Positions 26,623-38,500 are shown, numbered from the stretch's first letter. The stretch: 64,000 bases of DNA from Thalassospira sp. ER-Se-21-Dark (GCF_017922435.1 NZ_VDEZ01000004.1:124001-188000); one strand, 5' to 3'. The notes: generated by a model from the sequence alone, not told the origin. Translations and numbers: made by a program.

Positions 26623-27609
26623 ATGGAAATTTCAGAAGAACAGATATGGGAAAAACATGAAAGTCTTTTCCATTACACAGATCAGGCTGGATTGCTTGGT
26701 ATACTTAATACAAATGATTTTTGGGCTTCTAGCTACAAGTTTCTGAATGACAGCCAAGAAGTTCTGCATTTTCGTGAAGTACTGCTTGGAGTGCTATTTC
26801 CGCATTTTTTGAAGGCTGTTTCAGAAGCCGTCAAACTAGGAAGAGTTTCGCAGAGTGAGCTTGATCTTTTCTCGGGGGTGAGAGGGCTCGCAGAGAGTCA
26901 GGCCATTGAGTTTATCGACTCACTTTACAGGTCTACCTTCGAGAGCGATGGAGATAATGTTGAGGCCGTGCACCCATTCTTCGTTTCTTTTTGTAGTCAT
27001 AACGGTGAGTACGAACAAGCTAATGGCTTGTTGAGCCAGTGGCGTGGATATGGGGCGGGGGGAGGTTACGCTATAGAATTTGATACGCACAAACTTGCTC
27101 AGTATATCGAAGTTGGATTGAGCAAATATGATTGGGCAGTGGCGTACATGGGGGACGTAGTCTATGGCTCTGAGTATTCGGAGTTAGGTTCTGTTCGCCC
27201 TAAGATTGATAAGATTGTCGAGGCCGCTAACCGTTTGTTTCTTGGTCAGGAACCTCATTTTAAGCCAGATACTTATGATGCGTTTGTGAATCCTGCTACC
27301 AGGCTAAAGCACTGGGGGTTTCACGAAGAACATGAGGTAAGAATAGTTGCAGCGCCTATTCTAAGAGGAAGTATTTTTGATGACGGCTCCACCAGCGATG
27401 AAAGGTGCAAAAAAATACTATGTCGCAACAGTAGACGAGGTATTCTCCCTTATATCCAGTTGGTGGAAGACAGTGCACAAGCACTGCCAATCAAGAAAAT
27501 TATTGTTGGACCAAGTAGCGATCAAGACCGGAGTTTTGCGGCGGTTAGGTTTGCCCTCCGCGGGCGAGATATCAAAGTTGTGAAATCATCTACGCCATTC
27601 GTCGGTTAG
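26623..27609 (+). CDS. DUF2971 domain protein, probably horizontally acquired
   Basis: The 328-aa protein has the DUF2971 opening [22 protein letters not shown] followed by [14 protein letters not shown]. Later features are the [23 protein letters not shown] segment and [14 protein letters not shown], typical of the family. The function is unknown. The gene is clearly more AT-rich than everything around it and uses A/T-ending codons, which points to transfer. Its stop codon overlaps the convergent liuE stop by a few bases, and its start lies next to the damaged GNAT 5' end. Solitary AT-rich genes of this sort are sometimes defence or toxin genes, but nothing here proves that. Confidence 0.82.
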   Translation: MEISEEQIWEKHESLFHYTDQAGLLGILNTNDFWASSYKFLNDSQEVLHFREVLLGVLFPHFLKAVSEAVKLGRVSQSELDLFSGVRGLAESQAIEFIDSLYRSTFESDGDNVEAVHPFFVSFCSHNGEYEQANGLLSQWRGYGAGGGYAIEFDTHKLAQYIEVGLSKYDWAVAYMGDVVYGSEYSELGSVRPKIDKIVEAANRLFLGQEPHFKPDTYDAFVNPATRLKHWGFHEEHEVRIVAAPILRGSIFDDGSTSDERCKKILCRNSRRGILPYIQLVEDSAQALPIKKIIVGPSSDQDRSFAAVRFALRGRDIKVVKSSTPFVG

Positions 27610-28523
27610 TTTCGTTTGGCTGCCAAGGCCAGATTGACCTTCGATGCAGTTGATTTTGCTATCTGATCACAAATCCAGCTTCCTGTCTCGGCAAGCTTTT
27701 CAAGATCGATACCGGTTTTGATGCCAAGCCCGTTCAGCATATAGACAACATCCTCGGTTGCGACATTGCCACTGGCCCCCTTTGCGTAGGGGCAGCCGCC
27801 CAGTCCGGCGACCGAACTGTCGACTACAGCCACACCCATTTGCAGCACAGCAAGCAAATTGGCCAGCGCCTGACCATAGGTGTCATGGAAGTGGGCGGCG
27901 AGCTTTTCGGTCGGTATATCCTTGGCAGCAGCGGCGATCATCGCCTGTGCCTTGGCGGGCGTGCCTGTGCCGATGGTATCGCCCAGACTGATTTCATAGC
28001 AGCCCATGTCATAAAGTGCGCGGGCGACTTCTGCGACCTTTTCAGGCGCAATGTCGCCTTCATACGGGCAGCCCATAACGCAGGAAACATATCCGCGTAC
28101 TGAAAGGCCCGCGTCACGCGCCGCATCGGCCACCGGGCGGAAGCGATCAAGGCTTTCAGCAATCGAGCAATTGATGTTCTTTTGCGAGAAACTTTCCGAT
28201 GCCGCGCCAAATACCGCAACCTCGGTCGCGCCCGCGGCAATCGCGGCCTCAAGACCCTTCATGTTCGGGGCCAGCACCGGGTATGTCACACCGGGTTTGC
28301 GGGTGATCTGGGCCATGACATCGGGCGCATCGGCCATTTGCGGCACCCATTTCGGGCTGACAAAGGCGGTGGTTTCTATCACGGATAATCCGGCATCATT
28401 CAGGCGATGGATCAACTCGACCTTGGTTGCAGTCGGGACCATTGCCTTTTCGTTCTGAAGCCCGTCACGCGGACCGACTTCAACGATTTTGACATGGCTT
28501 GGCAAATCGGAAATCAGGGCCAT
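27606..28523 (-). CDS. liuE: Hydroxymethylglutaryl-CoA lyase
   Basis: This enzyme splits HMG-CoA into acetoacetate and acetyl-CoA, the last step of leucine breakdown. The 305-aa TIM barrel has [14 protein letters not shown] (metal Asp) at about 11-24, [14 protein letters not shown] (metal histidines) and the active-site loop [20 protein letters not shown]. It is the last gene of the liu operon; its ATG overlaps the liuD stop by 1 bp. Confidence 0.96.
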   Translation of the reverse strand: MALISDLPSHVKIVEVGPRDGLQNEKAMVPTATKVELIHRLNDAGLSVIETTAFVSPKWVPQMADAPDVMAQITRKPGVTYPVLAPNMKGLEAAIAAGATEVAVFGAASESFSQKNINCSIAESLDRFRPVADAARDAGLSVRGYVSCVMGCPYEGDIAPEKVAEVARALYDMGCYEISLGDTIGTGTPAKAQAMIAAAAKDIPTEKLAAHFHDTYGQALANLLAVLQMGVAVVDSSVAGLGGCPYAKGASGNVATEDVVYMLNGLGIKTGIDLEKLAETGSWICDQIAKSTASKVNLALAAKRN

Positions 28524-30526
28524 TATTCGGCCTCCTCGATCGCGATCAGTTCTGCGCCATCATCGACCTGATCGCCGACACCAAAGAACACTTCCTTGAT
28601 CGTGCCGGTGACGGGGGCTGAAATGGTGTGTTCCATTTTCATCGCTTCCATCACGACAAGCTTGTCACCCGCCGTGACCGATTGACCAACCTTGGCCATC
28701 ACAGCGATGATCTTGCCCGGCATCGGTGCGGTCAGTCCACCACCGGTACCTTCGTTGCCACCAGCCGCGGCCAGCGGATCAAAGATGTCGAGACGGTCCG
28801 AGCGACCATCACGGAATATCATCAGACGATTACCGTCACGAAGCACCGAAGCGCGTTTGCGGACGTTATTCAGGCTGGCAACGATGGCGCCATTTTCATC
28901 ATGCTCGGCACTGGCGATGATAGCGCTACCATCAGGCATATCGATGACATAGCCCTGATCACGGTAATGCACCTTGACCAGCAGATCCGTACCGTCATGA
29001 CGCAGGATCAGGTCATGGTGGTTATCGTCATTCAGCCGGAAACCAGCCGTGCTGTGCCAGGGCGAATAGGGATCGTTGCTTTGCGCTGCATAAAGGGCGG
29101 CCTCGGCATCGCGGGTCAGCAGGATATCAAGGGCGGCGAATGCCAGCGCCTCGTTATCAGGCGTGGTTGGGGCGGGGATCAGATCATCCTGATAGTTCGG
29201 GATGAAGCCGGTTTCGACCTCGCCCCGTTCAAAGGCCGGATGGCGCGCGATATTGCCAAGGAAGCCGGTATTGGTGGTCACACCAACAATCTGAACATCA
29301 TTTAGCGCAGTCGCCATGCGACGCAGGGCCGATGTGCGGTCCACATCCCAGGTGATCAGCTTGGCAATCATCGGGTCATAATGGATCGATACTTCGCCGC
29401 CTTCATAAACGCCGGTATCAACGCGCACATGATCGGTTTCGCGCGGCATGCGCATATGGACAAGCTTGCCGGTTGCGGGCAGGAAATCATTCTGCGGGTC
29501 TTCGGCATAGATGCGGACTTCAAAGGCATGACCGTTGATCGAAAGGTCTTCCTGCGCCTTTGGCAGTTTTTCGCCATCGGCGGCACGCAGCTGCCATTCC
29601 ACAAGGTCTTCGCCGGTGATTTTTTCGGTCACCGGATGTTCGACTTGAAGGCGGGTATTCATTTCCATGAAATAGAACGCACCAGACGCGTCCAGCAGGA
29701 ATTCAACCGTGCCAGCCCCCTGATAGCCAATCGCCTTGGCGGCATCGACCGCGGCCTTGCCCATCTGGGTACGGAGGTCCTCGGTCATTCCCGGTGCCGG
29801 GGCCTCTTCAATCACCTTCTGGTGGCGGCGCTGCAGGGAGCAATCGCGTTCAAACAGGTAAACCGCATTGCCATGGCTGTCGGCAAAGACCTGAATTTCA
29901 ACGTGGCGCGGTTTGACGATCAGTTTTTCAATCAGGCAATGATCATCGCCAAAGCTGCTTGCGGCTTCGCGTTTGCAACTGATCAGGGCGTCCTTGAAAT
30001 CGGATGCCTTTTCAACCGCACGCATGCCTTTGCCACCGCCGCCGGCGGATGCCTTGATCAATACCGGATAGCCGATCTTGTCGGCCTCGGCGGCCAGAAG
30101 GTCGGGGTCCTGATCTTCGCCGTGATAACCTGGCACCAACGGGACACCAGCCTTGCCCATGATTTTCTTGGCTTCGGATTTTGATCCCATGGCGCGGATG
30201 GCACTTGCCGGCGGGCCGACAAAGACGCAACCGGCCTTTTCCAGTGCATCGGCGAAACCGGCGTTTTCCGACAGGAAGCCATAGCCCGGATGAACCGCAT
30301 CGGCACCGGATTGCGCGATGACTTCAAGCAACCGGTCGGTGCGCAGATAGCTGTCCTTGGGCGCGGGGGCGCCAATGTGATAGGCCTCGTCGGCGTGTTT
30401 GACATGCAGGGCATTGGCGTCGGCATCGGAATAAACGGCGACCGTGGCAATTCCCATGCGACGGGCGGTCTTGATCACGCGGCAGGCGATCTCACCGCGG
30501 TTGGCGATCAGAAGTTTGCGCGGCAT
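28523..30526 (-). CDS. liuD: 3-methylcrotonyl-CoA carboxylase, biotin-containing alpha subunit
   Basis: The 667-aa protein carries a biotin carboxylase domain ([20 protein letters not shown]; the ATP-grasp segment [27 protein letters not shown]). A linker BT domain follows, then a C-terminal biotinyl domain with the modified lysine in [10 protein letters not shown]. The partner liuB is in the same operon. I chose the ATG at 30526, which is two bases past the liuC stop; a frame 36 codons longer runs into liuC and is not supported. Methylcrotonyl-CoA is inferred as substrate from the liuB-C-D-E context; acetyl- or geranyl-CoA carboxylase are less likely. Confidence 0.95.
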   Translation of the reverse strand: MPRKLLIANRGEIACRVIKTARRMGIATVAVYSDADANALHVKHADEAYHIGAPAPKDSYLRTDRLLEVIAQSGADAVHPGYGFLSENAGFADALEKAGCVFVGPPASAIRAMGSKSEAKKIMGKAGVPLVPGYHGEDQDPDLLAAEADKIGYPVLIKASAGGGGKGMRAVEKASDFKDALISCKREAASSFGDDHCLIEKLIVKPRHVEIQVFADSHGNAVYLFERDCSLQRRHQKVIEEAPAPGMTEDLRTQMGKAAVDAAKAIGYQGAGTVEFLLDASGAFYFMEMNTRLQVEHPVTEKITGEDLVEWQLRAADGEKLPKAQEDLSINGHAFEVRIYAEDPQNDFLPATGKLVHMRMPRETDHVRVDTGVYEGGEVSIHYDPMIAKLITWDVDRTSALRRMATALNDVQIVGVTTNTGFLGNIARHPAFERGEVETGFIPNYQDDLIPAPTTPDNEALAFAALDILLTRDAEAALYAAQSNDPYSPWHSTAGFRLNDDNHHDLILRHDGTDLLVKVHYRDQGYVIDMPDGSAIIASAEHDENGAIVASLNNVRKRASVLRDGNRLMIFRDGRSDRLDIFDPLAAAGGNEGTGGGLTAPMPGKIIAVMAKVGQSVTAGDKLVVMEAMKMEHTISAPVTGTIKEVFFGVGDQVDDGAELIAIEEAE

Positions 30527-30527
30527 G

Positions 30528-31340
30528 TTATTTCTTGCTCCAGTTCGCGGGACGTTTTTCCAGAAAGGCACCGACACCTTCGCGGCCTTCGGCACTTGCG
30601 CGTTGATCGGCAATGCGTCGGGCCGTGTCATCAATCACGGCATCTGAGATCGGCTTGTTGGCAACCGCGTAAATCAGGTTCTTGGCAGCGTGCATCGCAT
30701 CCGGGCCATTGGCGAGCAGAAGATTCGCCATTTCCTGCCCACGGGCAGCCAATTCATCGCCAGAAACAATTTCATGCACCAGCCCAATCTGCTGGGCGGT
30801 CTTGGCGTCAAACCGTTCGGCGGTCAGGAAATAACGCCGCGCCTGATTGACCCCGATGGCCTCAACCACATAGGGCGAAATCACCGCCGGGATCAGGCCC
30901 AGCTTGACTTCCGACAAGCAGAAGCTGGCACGATCGGACGCGATCACAATATCGCAACACGCCGCCAGACCAACCCCGCCGCCAAAGGCAGCCCCGTTGA
31001 CCAATGCAATGGTCGGTTTCGAGGCAAAGTTCAAAACCTTCATCAGCTTGGCGAGTGCACGTGAGTCGGCAAGGTTTTCAGCATGGCTATAGCCCGCCAT
31101 ACGTTTCATCCAATTCAGATCCGCCCCGGCCGAAAAGCTTTTGCCAGCCCCGGTCAGGATTATCACACGAACAGCCGGATCGGCATCAAGGGCTTCGATC
31201 TTGGCGGTCAGATCGTTGATCAGGACATCATCAAATGCATTGTGAATTTCGGGCCGGTTCAAGGTGATGGTCGCAACACCATTGGCGGCGATTTCACAGA
31301 GCGCGGCATCAGAAATGTTATCGGTGTTTACATTGCTCAT
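30528..31340 (-). CDS. liuC: Methylglutaconyl-CoA hydratase (enoyl-CoA hydratase family)
   Basis: The 270-aa crotonase-fold protein has an oxyanion-hole motif in SFSAGADLNWMKRM (about residues 76-89) and a second one in NGAAFGGGVGLAACCDI. It contains ASFCLSEVKLGLIPAVISPYV at the expected place. Its place between liuB and liuD indicates hydration of 3-methylglutaconyl-CoA to HMG-CoA. The ATG at 31340 (MSNVNTDN) was chosen over an upstream start that would run into liuB. Confidence 0.93.
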   Translation of the reverse strand: MSNVNTDNISDAALCEIAANGVATITLNRPEIHNAFDDVLINDLTAKIEALDADPAVRVIILTGAGKSFSAGADLNWMKRMAGYSHAENLADSRALAKLMKVLNFASKPTIALVNGAAFGGGVGLAACCDIVIASDRASFCLSEVKLGLIPAVISPYVVEAIGVNQARRYFLTAERFDAKTAQQIGLVHEIVSGDELAARGQEMANLLLANGPDAMHAAKNLIYAVANKPISDAVIDDTARRIADQRASAEGREGVGAFLEKRPANWSKK

Positions 31341-31347
31341 GACGGCC

Positions 31348-32958
31348 TCACATTCTGAACACGCCAAACCGGGTTTCTTCGACCGGTTTGTTGAGTGCCG
31401 CTGACAGGCCAAGACCAAGAACCATGCGGGTATCAGCCGGATCAATCACGCCATCATCCCAAAGGCGGGCGGACGCGTAGTAGGGGTGGCCTTGTTCCTC
31501 GTATTGATCGCGGATCGGTGCCTTGAACGCCTCCTGCTCGGCCTTCGGCCAGTTTTCTCCGCGCTTTTCGGCGGCATCGGCGCGAATTTGCGTCAAAACG
31601 TTCGCCGCCTGTTCGCCGCCCATGACTGAAATACGGGCATTTGGCCACATCCACAGGAAGCGCGGGCTGTATGCGCGACCACACATGCCATAGTTGCCTG
31701 CCCCAAAGGACCCACCGATCAGGACAGTGAATTTCGGTACATTGGCGGTGGCAACGGCGGTGACAAGCTTCGCACCGTCCTTGGCAATGCCGCCGCTTTC
31801 ATATTTGCGGCCGATCATGAAGCCGGTGATGTTTTGCAGGAACACCAACGGAATGCCGCGCTGCGCACAGAGCTCGATGAAATGCGCACCCTTAAGTGCG
31901 CTTTCGGAAAAGAGGATACCGTTATTGGCAATGATGCCGACCGGATAGCCAAAGATGCGGGCAAAGCCGGTGACCAACGTCGTGCCGTACTGTGCCTTGA
32001 ACTCATCAAAGTCGGAGCCATCAACGATGCGGGCGATGATTTCACGCACGTCATAGGGCTTTTTGGTGTCGGTTGGAACCACGCCATAAATCTCGCGCGG
32101 ATCATAGGCTGGTGTGCGCGGCTCGGTCAAAGTCAGGCCAGGGTTCTTCGTCCAGTTCAGGTTCTTGACGATATCACGCGCAATCGAAAGCGCGTGGCTG
32201 TCATCCTGGGCATAATGGTCGGTCACACCGGACGTTTTGCAATGAACGTCGGCCCCGCCAAGATCCTCGGCCGAGACAACTTCACCGGTGGCGGCCTTCA
32301 CCAGCGGCGGACCGCCGAGAAAGATCGTGCCCTGTTTGCGGACAATGATGCTTTCATCCGACATCGCCGGGACATAGGCACCACCCGCCGTGCAGGACCC
32401 CATGACAACCGCGATCTGCGGGATGCCCTTGGATGACATGGTCGCCTGGTTAAAGAAGATGCGTCCGAAATGGTCGCGATCCGGGAACACATCATCCTGA
32501 CGGGGCAGGTTGGCCCCGCCGCTATCGACCAGATAGATGCAGGGCAGATTGTTTTCCAGCGCGATTTCCTGTGCGCGAAGATGCTTCTTCACCGTCATCG
32601 GGTAGTAGGAACCGCCCTTGACCGTGGCATCATTGGCGACAATCACGCATTCAACGCCTGAAACACGGCCAATGCCGGTAATGATGCCGGCTGCCGGAAC
32701 GTCTTCATCGCCATACATGCCATGTGCGGCAAGCTGCGAGAGTTCCAGAAACGGGGAGCCGACATCAAGAAGCTGGCGAATACGTTCACGCGGCAGCAAT
32801 TTGCCCCGCCCGGTATGACGATCACGGGCGCGTTCACCGCCGCCCAATTTGACCGCTGCGATTTGATCGCGCAAATCCGCAACCAGCTTTTCCATATGTT
32901 CGGCATTGTTGCGGAATTCTTCGGAACGGGCGTTCACCGCAGATTTCAGTACCGTCAT
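31348..32958 (-). CDS. liuB: 3-methylcrotonyl-CoA carboxylase, carboxyltransferase beta subunit
   Basis: The 536-aa carboxyltransferase begins with a helical stretch, then [21 protein letters not shown]. It includes [19 protein letters not shown] and [20 protein letters not shown], with the oxyanion glycines of this family, and ends [16 protein letters not shown]. Together with liuD it forms the biotin-dependent complex for leucine catabolism. It is the first gene of the operon; a MerR-type promoter lies upstream. The isovaleryl-CoA dehydrogenase gene that often leads this operon is absent here. Confidence 0.95.
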   Translation of the reverse strand: MTVLKSAVNARSEEFRNNAEHMEKLVADLRDQIAAVKLGGGERARDRHTGRGKLLPRERIRQLLDVGSPFLELSQLAAHGMYGDEDVPAAGIITGIGRVSGVECVIVANDATVKGGSYYPMTVKKHLRAQEIALENNLPCIYLVDSGGANLPRQDDVFPDRDHFGRIFFNQATMSSKGIPQIAVVMGSCTAGGAYVPAMSDESIIVRKQGTIFLGGPPLVKAATGEVVSAEDLGGADVHCKTSGVTDHYAQDDSHALSIARDIVKNLNWTKNPGLTLTEPRTPAYDPREIYGVVPTDTKKPYDVREIIARIVDGSDFDEFKAQYGTTLVTGFARIFGYPVGIIANNGILFSESALKGAHFIELCAQRGIPLVFLQNITGFMIGRKYESGGIAKDGAKLVTAVATANVPKFTVLIGGSFGAGNYGMCGRAYSPRFLWMWPNARISVMGGEQAANVLTQIRADAAEKRGENWPKAEQEAFKAPIRDQYEEQGHPYYASARLWDDGVIDPADTRMVLGLGLSAALNKPVEETRFGVFRM

Positions 32959-33021
32959 CGTCCGTTTTCACCGTTTTTTTGTTATGGGCAAATCGGCCCG
33001 CGTGCAGGGTGTTTATGGCTG

Positions 33022-33052
33022 TTGTTATCGGTGAAGTTTACGTAAACGTCAA
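33022..33052 (-). promoter_or_regulatory. MerR-type (LiuR-like) promoter/operator of the liu operon
   Basis: On the minus strand, TTGACG (33052-33047) and TAACAA (33027-33022) are separated by 19 bp, the long spacer typical of MerR-activated promoters. A perfect 12-bp palindrome GTTTACGTAAAC (33036-33047) lies against the -35 box. It resembles the LiuR site described for proteobacterial leucine-degradation operons. It is 64 bp upstream of the liuB start. No liuR gene is in the window. Confidence 0.65.
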
Positions 33053-33214
33053 TATTAAATCGGTATTTCAGTACCGAAATTAACTATATGCTATCAAATC
33101 ACCCATAGCGTTTAGCGCATATGAGGTTGTTTGCAGGTGACCAGTGGTCGCCATAAAATCGCAGCCGATCCTTATTTTGATTGATCTTGTCTTGGGAATG
33201 CGGGCGAAAAAATA

Positions 33215-34081
33215 ATGTCATACCGGACTTTGATCTGTTTGGTTTTTTGTTCATGTGTTGCTGCTGTTTTCGGACAAAGGCCAGCGCATGCGCAAGATAC
33301 GCTTCAGGAAATTCATTGGCTTAAGGCCGATGTGCCGCCGATTGGTATTGGTAGTGGACCGTTGGCTGGCAAGGGGCTTCATGGCGGGATCCTTGATATA
33401 TTGTTCGGTGAGTCGCTTGATCCCGACATGGTGAAGGGGCATGCCAATATGGCGCGGTTGTTTGCCCTGATGAAAACGGGAAACTATTGCGTGCCGGGAC
33501 TGATTCGGACGGCTGAGCGCGAAGAGGTTGTCTATTTTTCCAAGCAGCCAAGCGCGGTGCTTGAGAGCAGTCACCTGGTGTATTCGCCGGATAACCGAAA
33601 GCTCCGTGAGGCGATTGATGACAAGGTTTCGCTGGCCCAGTTGCTTGACGCGGGTTTTGTCGTCGGAATCGGGGCGGGCATTTCGTATGGCGAAGAAACA
33701 GACAGGATCATCCAGCGCTATTCAAACTCAGACAGCGTCGTTCGACATCCCACACCCAATTTCCTGGCGCCAATGTTGTCGATGATTGAAATGAAACGTG
33801 TGGACTTTTCGCTGGCGCCACCCTGGGCGTTGACGTGGTTTCTAATCAATCAAAAGAACGGTCTTGGTGGTGATAGCGCCCCGATGATCGTCACCCACCC
33901 ATTCCGCGAAGCATCAGAAAAAATCAATTACCACGTGGTTTGCACCAAGAATGATTGGGGCAAGAAAGCGGTTGCCATGATTGACGAAGTTCTTACACGC
34001 GATGATATCCGCCAAGCTCTTGCGCGCAATGCGCAAACCTGGTTGTCGGCCACGAAAGTGCAAGAAAAAGTCGTTAAGTAG
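33215..34081 (+). CDS. Periplasmic solute-binding-like protein (SBP_bac_3/TIGR02285-like)
   Basis: The 288-aa protein starts with a signal peptide (cleavage about AHAQ, residue 26). Its body resembles extracellular family-3 solute-binding proteins (IHWLKADVPPIGIGSGPLAGKG, GNYCVPGLIRTAEREEVVYFSK, KRVDFSLAPPW). No permease or ATPase gene is nearby, so it may be an orphan sensor or binding protein rather than part of a transporter. The ligand is unknown. Confidence 0.75.
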   Translation: MSYRTLICLVFCSCVAAVFGQRPAHAQDTLQEIHWLKADVPPIGIGSGPLAGKGLHGGILDILFGESLDPDMVKGHANMARLFALMKTGNYCVPGLIRTAEREEVVYFSKQPSAVLESSHLVYSPDNRKLREAIDDKVSLAQLLDAGFVVGIGAGISYGEETDRIIQRYSNSDSVVRHPTPNFLAPMLSMIEMKRVDFSLAPPWALTWFLINQKNGLGGDSAPMIVTHPFREASEKINYHVVCTKNDWGKKAVAMIDEVLTRDDIRQALARNAQTWLSATKVQEKVVK

Positions 34082-34143
34082 AAAGGCTGATCTGCATCTT
34101 CCAGAAGGGTTTGTTCTGCATTCAACGGCGACGTTTGACGGTG

Positions 34144-34776
34144 CTACTGCCCGGGGTTGTCTGTTGTGCTGCCAAGTGTGAGTTTGCGCAGTGAAATCCA
34201 CTGGGCGAGTTGATCGATGCGGTCATTCCCGAAGAAAGGTTCGTCCTCGTAGAAGAAGAAGGGCGAACCGAAGGCACCCATCTTGATCGCGTCCTCGGTG
34301 ACAGCGCGGACATGGTCTTTCCATTTCTGGGATTCTACGGCAGCACGCATTTCGGATGCATTGATGGAATGGCGGGTTGCGGCGGCAAAAACGTTTTCCG
34401 GGTTCGACATATCAAGCCCGTCGGCAAAATAGCCGCGATAGATATCCTTGGCGAACTTGCGCGCCAACATCGGAGATCGCGATTCCAGCCAGTAATAGGC
34501 CCGGGTCGGAACCAGTGCCGCGTAGGGGAAGTTATTGGGGATTTGGAACGGAATGTTTTGCAGGCGAGCGCAGCGTTCCATATCGTGACGGAAATACGGA
34601 CCGCGGATCGGCTGATCCAGAAGCGGGCTTTGTCCTGTCTGTTTGAAGGCAGCGCCTATCATGAAGGGGCGCCAGACGACCGTGACGCCATGGCGTTTTT
34701 CGAAGTCTTCCATCCGTTCGGCCGCAAGATAGCCGTAAGGTGACGAGAAATCGAAGTAGAAGCTGACTTCAGACAT
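34144..34776 (-). CDS. 2-hydroxychromene-2-carboxylate isomerase-like, DsbA-fold protein
   Basis: The 210-aa protein begins VSFYFDFSSPYGYLAAERM; the Ser at the site of the thioredoxin CxxC marks the HCCA-isomerase/kappa-GST branch. Further matches are WRPFMIGAAFKQTGQSPLL and the end segment GAFGSPFFFYEDEPFFGNDRIDQL. Known members use glutathione to isomerise aromatic intermediates; no naphthalene-degradation genes are near, so the true substrate is unknown. Confidence 0.88.
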   Translation of the reverse strand: MSEVSFYFDFSSPYGYLAAERMEDFEKRHGVTVVWRPFMIGAAFKQTGQSPLLDQPIRGPYFRHDMERCARLQNIPFQIPNNFPYAALVPTRAYYWLESRSPMLARKFAKDIYRGYFADGLDMSNPENVFAAATRHSINASEMRAAVESQKWKDHVRAVTEDAIKMGAFGSPFFFYEDEPFFGNDRIDQLAQWISLRKLTLGSTTDNPGQ

Positions 34777-34895
34777 GTTCCTGCACCCGTTTTCCGTTTT
34801 GTTTTCACCAACAACTTTTCCAGCAGATCTGATGTCTGCTTTGATGGATGCGATTTTGATCTATTAAGTTGTTGCCAATCAACAAAAAAAGAAAA

Positions 34896-35369
34896 TCAGG
34901 GAATGACGATGCCGGGCCGGACTTTTACTTCTTCCATCACGACATATGTATGAGTCTGACCGACACCCTGAACAGAAGACAGCCGTTCAAGGAACTCGCG
35001 ATAGGCATACATGTCCTCGACGCGCAGTTTCGCAAGATAGTCGAAACCACCCGCAACCATGTGGCATTCTTCGATTTCAGGGAGCTTCTTGATCGCAGCG
35101 GCGAATACATCAAAGACGTCAGGTGTGGTACGATCAAGAGTGATTTCAACGAAGACCACAAGTGACTGGTTAAGCTTGCGCGGATCCAGTGTTGCCATAT
35201 AGCCGGTGATAAAACCGTTTTGCTCAAGGCGGCGCACGCGTTCCAGACAGGGTGTCGGGCTCAGATTAACCCGGCGTGATAGCTCCACATTGGACATGCG
35301 GCCATCGTTTTGAAGTTCGCGAAGGATCTGTTTGTCGATCTTGTCCAGGCTCTTGTGGTTCTTCTGCAT
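34896..35369 (-). CDS. Lrp/AsnC-family regulator, likely proline-responsive
   Basis: The 157-aa protein has the N-terminal HTH (LDKIDKQILRELQNDGRMSNVELSRRVNLSPTPCLERVRRLE) and the C-terminal RAM domain (PEIEECHMVAGGFDYLAKLRVEDMYAYREFL). It is divergent from putA, the usual position of PutR, which activates proline catabolism in alphaproteobacteria; that role is inferred. The ATG at 35369 is chosen because the preceding 28 codons do not match the family. Confidence 0.9.
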   Translation of the reverse strand: MQKNHKSLDKIDKQILRELQNDGRMSNVELSRRVNLSPTPCLERVRRLEQNGFITGYMATLDPRKLNQSLVVFVEITLDRTTPDVFDVFAAAIKKLPEIEECHMVAGGFDYLAKLRVEDMYAYREFLERLSSVQGVGQTHTYVVMEEVKVRPGIVIP

Positions 35370-35573
35370 TTTAAGCGTCCAGCCAGTATTTGTGACTATG
35401 CGAATGTAAAAATCGTGGATGATATATCGTATTTTAGCCAAAAATGGCAGCACATTTTTCGGATGAAATAATATTGTCTGTCGCCATAGAGGTGCAAAAG
35501 GCCCCGAAGCGCCTGAAATAATGTGCGTTCTTCGGGATCGGCAAAGTCCAACATCAGGGAGAGGCTTTTAGAC

Positions 35574-38500
35574 ATGTTCCGTACCGAACTGCCGCAACCG
35601 AATGAAATCCGCCAGACGATCCGTGACACGTATCGCGCCGATGAAGAGGCCGTTGTTGAACGCCTGATCGAAACAGCGCGTCTTTCCCCGGAACAGACCG
35701 CGCGCGTTCAGAACCGCGCCTATCAACTGGTTGCCCGCGTGCGCAGTGCTGATAACGGCAAAAGCGGCATTGATGCCCTGCTGCATGAATATGAGCTGTC
35801 GAGCAAGGAAGGCGTCATCCTGATGTGCTTGGCCGAGGCATTGCTGCGTGTGCCTGATGCGGTCACCGCCGACAAGCTTATCCAGGACAAGCTGTTTGAC
35901 GCCGACTGGCAAAGCCATCTCGGCCATTCCGACAGCTTCTTTGTCAATGCGTCGACCTGGGGGCTGATGCTGACCGGGCGGGTGATCAAGTTCGGCAAGG
36001 CGGAAAAGGCCGATCCGGGCCGTCTGATCAAACGCATGATCGGCCGTTCGGGGGAGCCGGTCATTCGCAAGGCATTCAACCATGCGATGCGGATCATGGG
36101 CCGCCAGTTCGTGATGGGCCGCACCATTGACGAGGCCGCCGAGCGCGCCAAGGCGAATGAAGAAAAAGGCTATCGCTATTCCTATGACATGCTGGGCGAA
36201 GCCGCCCGCACGATGAAGGATGCCGATCGCTATTATAAGGCATATGAAACCGCCATTCATGATATTGGACGCGTTGCCAATGGCCGTGGGCCGATTGATA
36301 GTCCGGGCATCTCGGTCAAGCTTTCGGCGATCCATCCGCGCTATGATTTTGCCAACTATGATCGCGTGATGAACGAACTGACCCCGCGGCTTAAGGAACT
36401 GGCACTTCTGGCAAAGAAATACGATATCGGCTTTACCGTCGATGCCGAGGAAGCCAACCGTCTTGACCTGTCGCTTGATGTCATCGGCACTGTCTTTGCC
36501 GATCCGGATCTTGATGGCTGGGAAGGCTATGGTCTGGCGGTTCAGGCCTATCAGAAACGTGCTTATCACGTTCTGGAATGGCTTGCCGATCTGTCGACCA
36601 AGGTCGGGCGCAAGATGATGGTCCGCCTTGTAAAGGGGGCCTATTGGGATACCGAAGTCAAATTCAGTCAGGAAAACGGTTTTGACGGTTATCCGGTCTT
36701 TACCCGCAAGGCATCGACCGATGTGTCCTATCTGGCGTGTGCGAAATATATGCTGTCGCGCCGCGATGCATTTTATTGCCAGTTCGCCAGCCACAATGCC
36801 CATACGGTGGCATCGGTTCTGGAAATGGCGGGCAATGATCGCACCTTTGAATTCCAGCGTCTGCATGGCATGGGTGAAGCGCTTTATGAGCAGATCGTTG
36901 ATGAGAACGGCGAAAACGTTCCGTGCCGTGTCTATGCGCCGGTTGGCACCCATGAAGACCTTCTGGCCTATCTGGTGCGTCGTCTGTTGGAAAATGGTGC
37001 AAACACCAGCTTTGTGAACCGTATTCAGGATGAACAGCTGCCGATCGAGGAAATGATTGCCGATCCCATCGAAAAGATGGCAGCACTTCCGCGCAAAGGC
37101 CACCCGAAGATTCCGGCACCGATTGATCTTTATGGTGCAAGTCGCGTCAATTCGCGCGGGCTTGATCTGACAGATACGCAAAAGCTGTTACCGCTGAGTG
37201 CCAAGCTTGCTGAAATCAAGAACAAGACCTGGAACGCGGCCCCGCTGATTGATGGCAAGCTTGTTTCAGGCACCCCGATTGATGTCATCAACCCGGCCAA
37301 GCTTGATGAGAAGGTCGGTAACCTTGTGCAGGCGACTGAGGCCGATATTGATGCCGCCGTTGTTGCCGCCCTTAAGGGCTATGAAACCTGGAACAAGACA
37401 CCGGCAAGTGAACGTGCGACAGCACTGCGTCGTCTGGGGGATCTGCTTGAAGAAAACATGGACGAGTTCATTGCGCTCTGTCAGCGCGAAGCCGGCAAGC
37501 TTTATTCCGATGGCGTTGCCGAGGTGCGTGAGGCCGTCGATTTCTGTCGTTATTATGCCAACCGGGCGGAGGAAACCTTCCGCGAAGGCAGCCCGCTTGA
37601 AGGCCGGGGCGTGATTGTTTGCATCAGCCCGTGGAACTTCCCGTTGGCAATCTTCCTCGGTCAGGTGACCGCGGCACTGGCAGCAGGAAATGCTGTAATT
37701 GCCAAGCCAGCAGAGCAGACATCACTGATTGCTGCCCGTGCGGCAGAACTGATCCTTGAATCCGGCGTTCCGGGTTCGGCATTCCAACTGGTTCCGGGGC
37801 CGGGGCGTGTGATTGGTAATCAGCTGATCAATGATCCGCGCATTGCCGGTGTCGCCTTTACCGGGTCAACCGAAACCGCACAGGTGATCAACCAGGCACT
37901 GGCAAAACGCCCGGGCGTTCCGTTGCCGCTGATTGCCGAGACCGGTGGTCAGAACGCGATGATCGTTGATTCGACCGCACTGCCCGAACAGGTCGTGCAG
38001 GACGCAATCATTTCCGGTTTCCAGTCGGCAGGTCAGCGTTGCTCGGCCCTGCGCGTGCTGTTTGTTCAGGAAGACATCGCCGACAAGCTTTGTGAAATGC
38101 TGGTCGGTGCGATGAAGGAACTGCGCGTTGGTGATCCGAAGTTCCTTGATATCGACGTCGGTCCGGTGATTGACGAAAAATCGCGCAAGGTGCTTGAAGC
38201 CCATGCCGAACGCATGAAAAAGGAGGCCAAGCTTCTGCATGCCTGTGACATGCTTCCGGAATGCGAAGGCGGTAATTTCTTTGCGCCGCATTGCTTTGAA
38301 ATCCCATCGATCAATGTGCTTGAACGCGAAGTGTTCGGCCCGGTTGTGCATGTGGTGCGTTATAAGGCGCGCGACCTGCCCAAGATCCTTGATCAGATCA
38401 ATGCATCTGGTTATGGCCTGACACTTGGTATCCATTCCCGTATCGATACCACCGTGCGCGAAATTTCGCAGAAACTGCGGGTTGGCAACTGCTATGTGAA

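Noticed and set aside
35568..37181. A 537-codon minus-strand frame inside putA
   Set aside because: It is antisense to the well-supported proline dehydrogenase domain and shows no family motifs.
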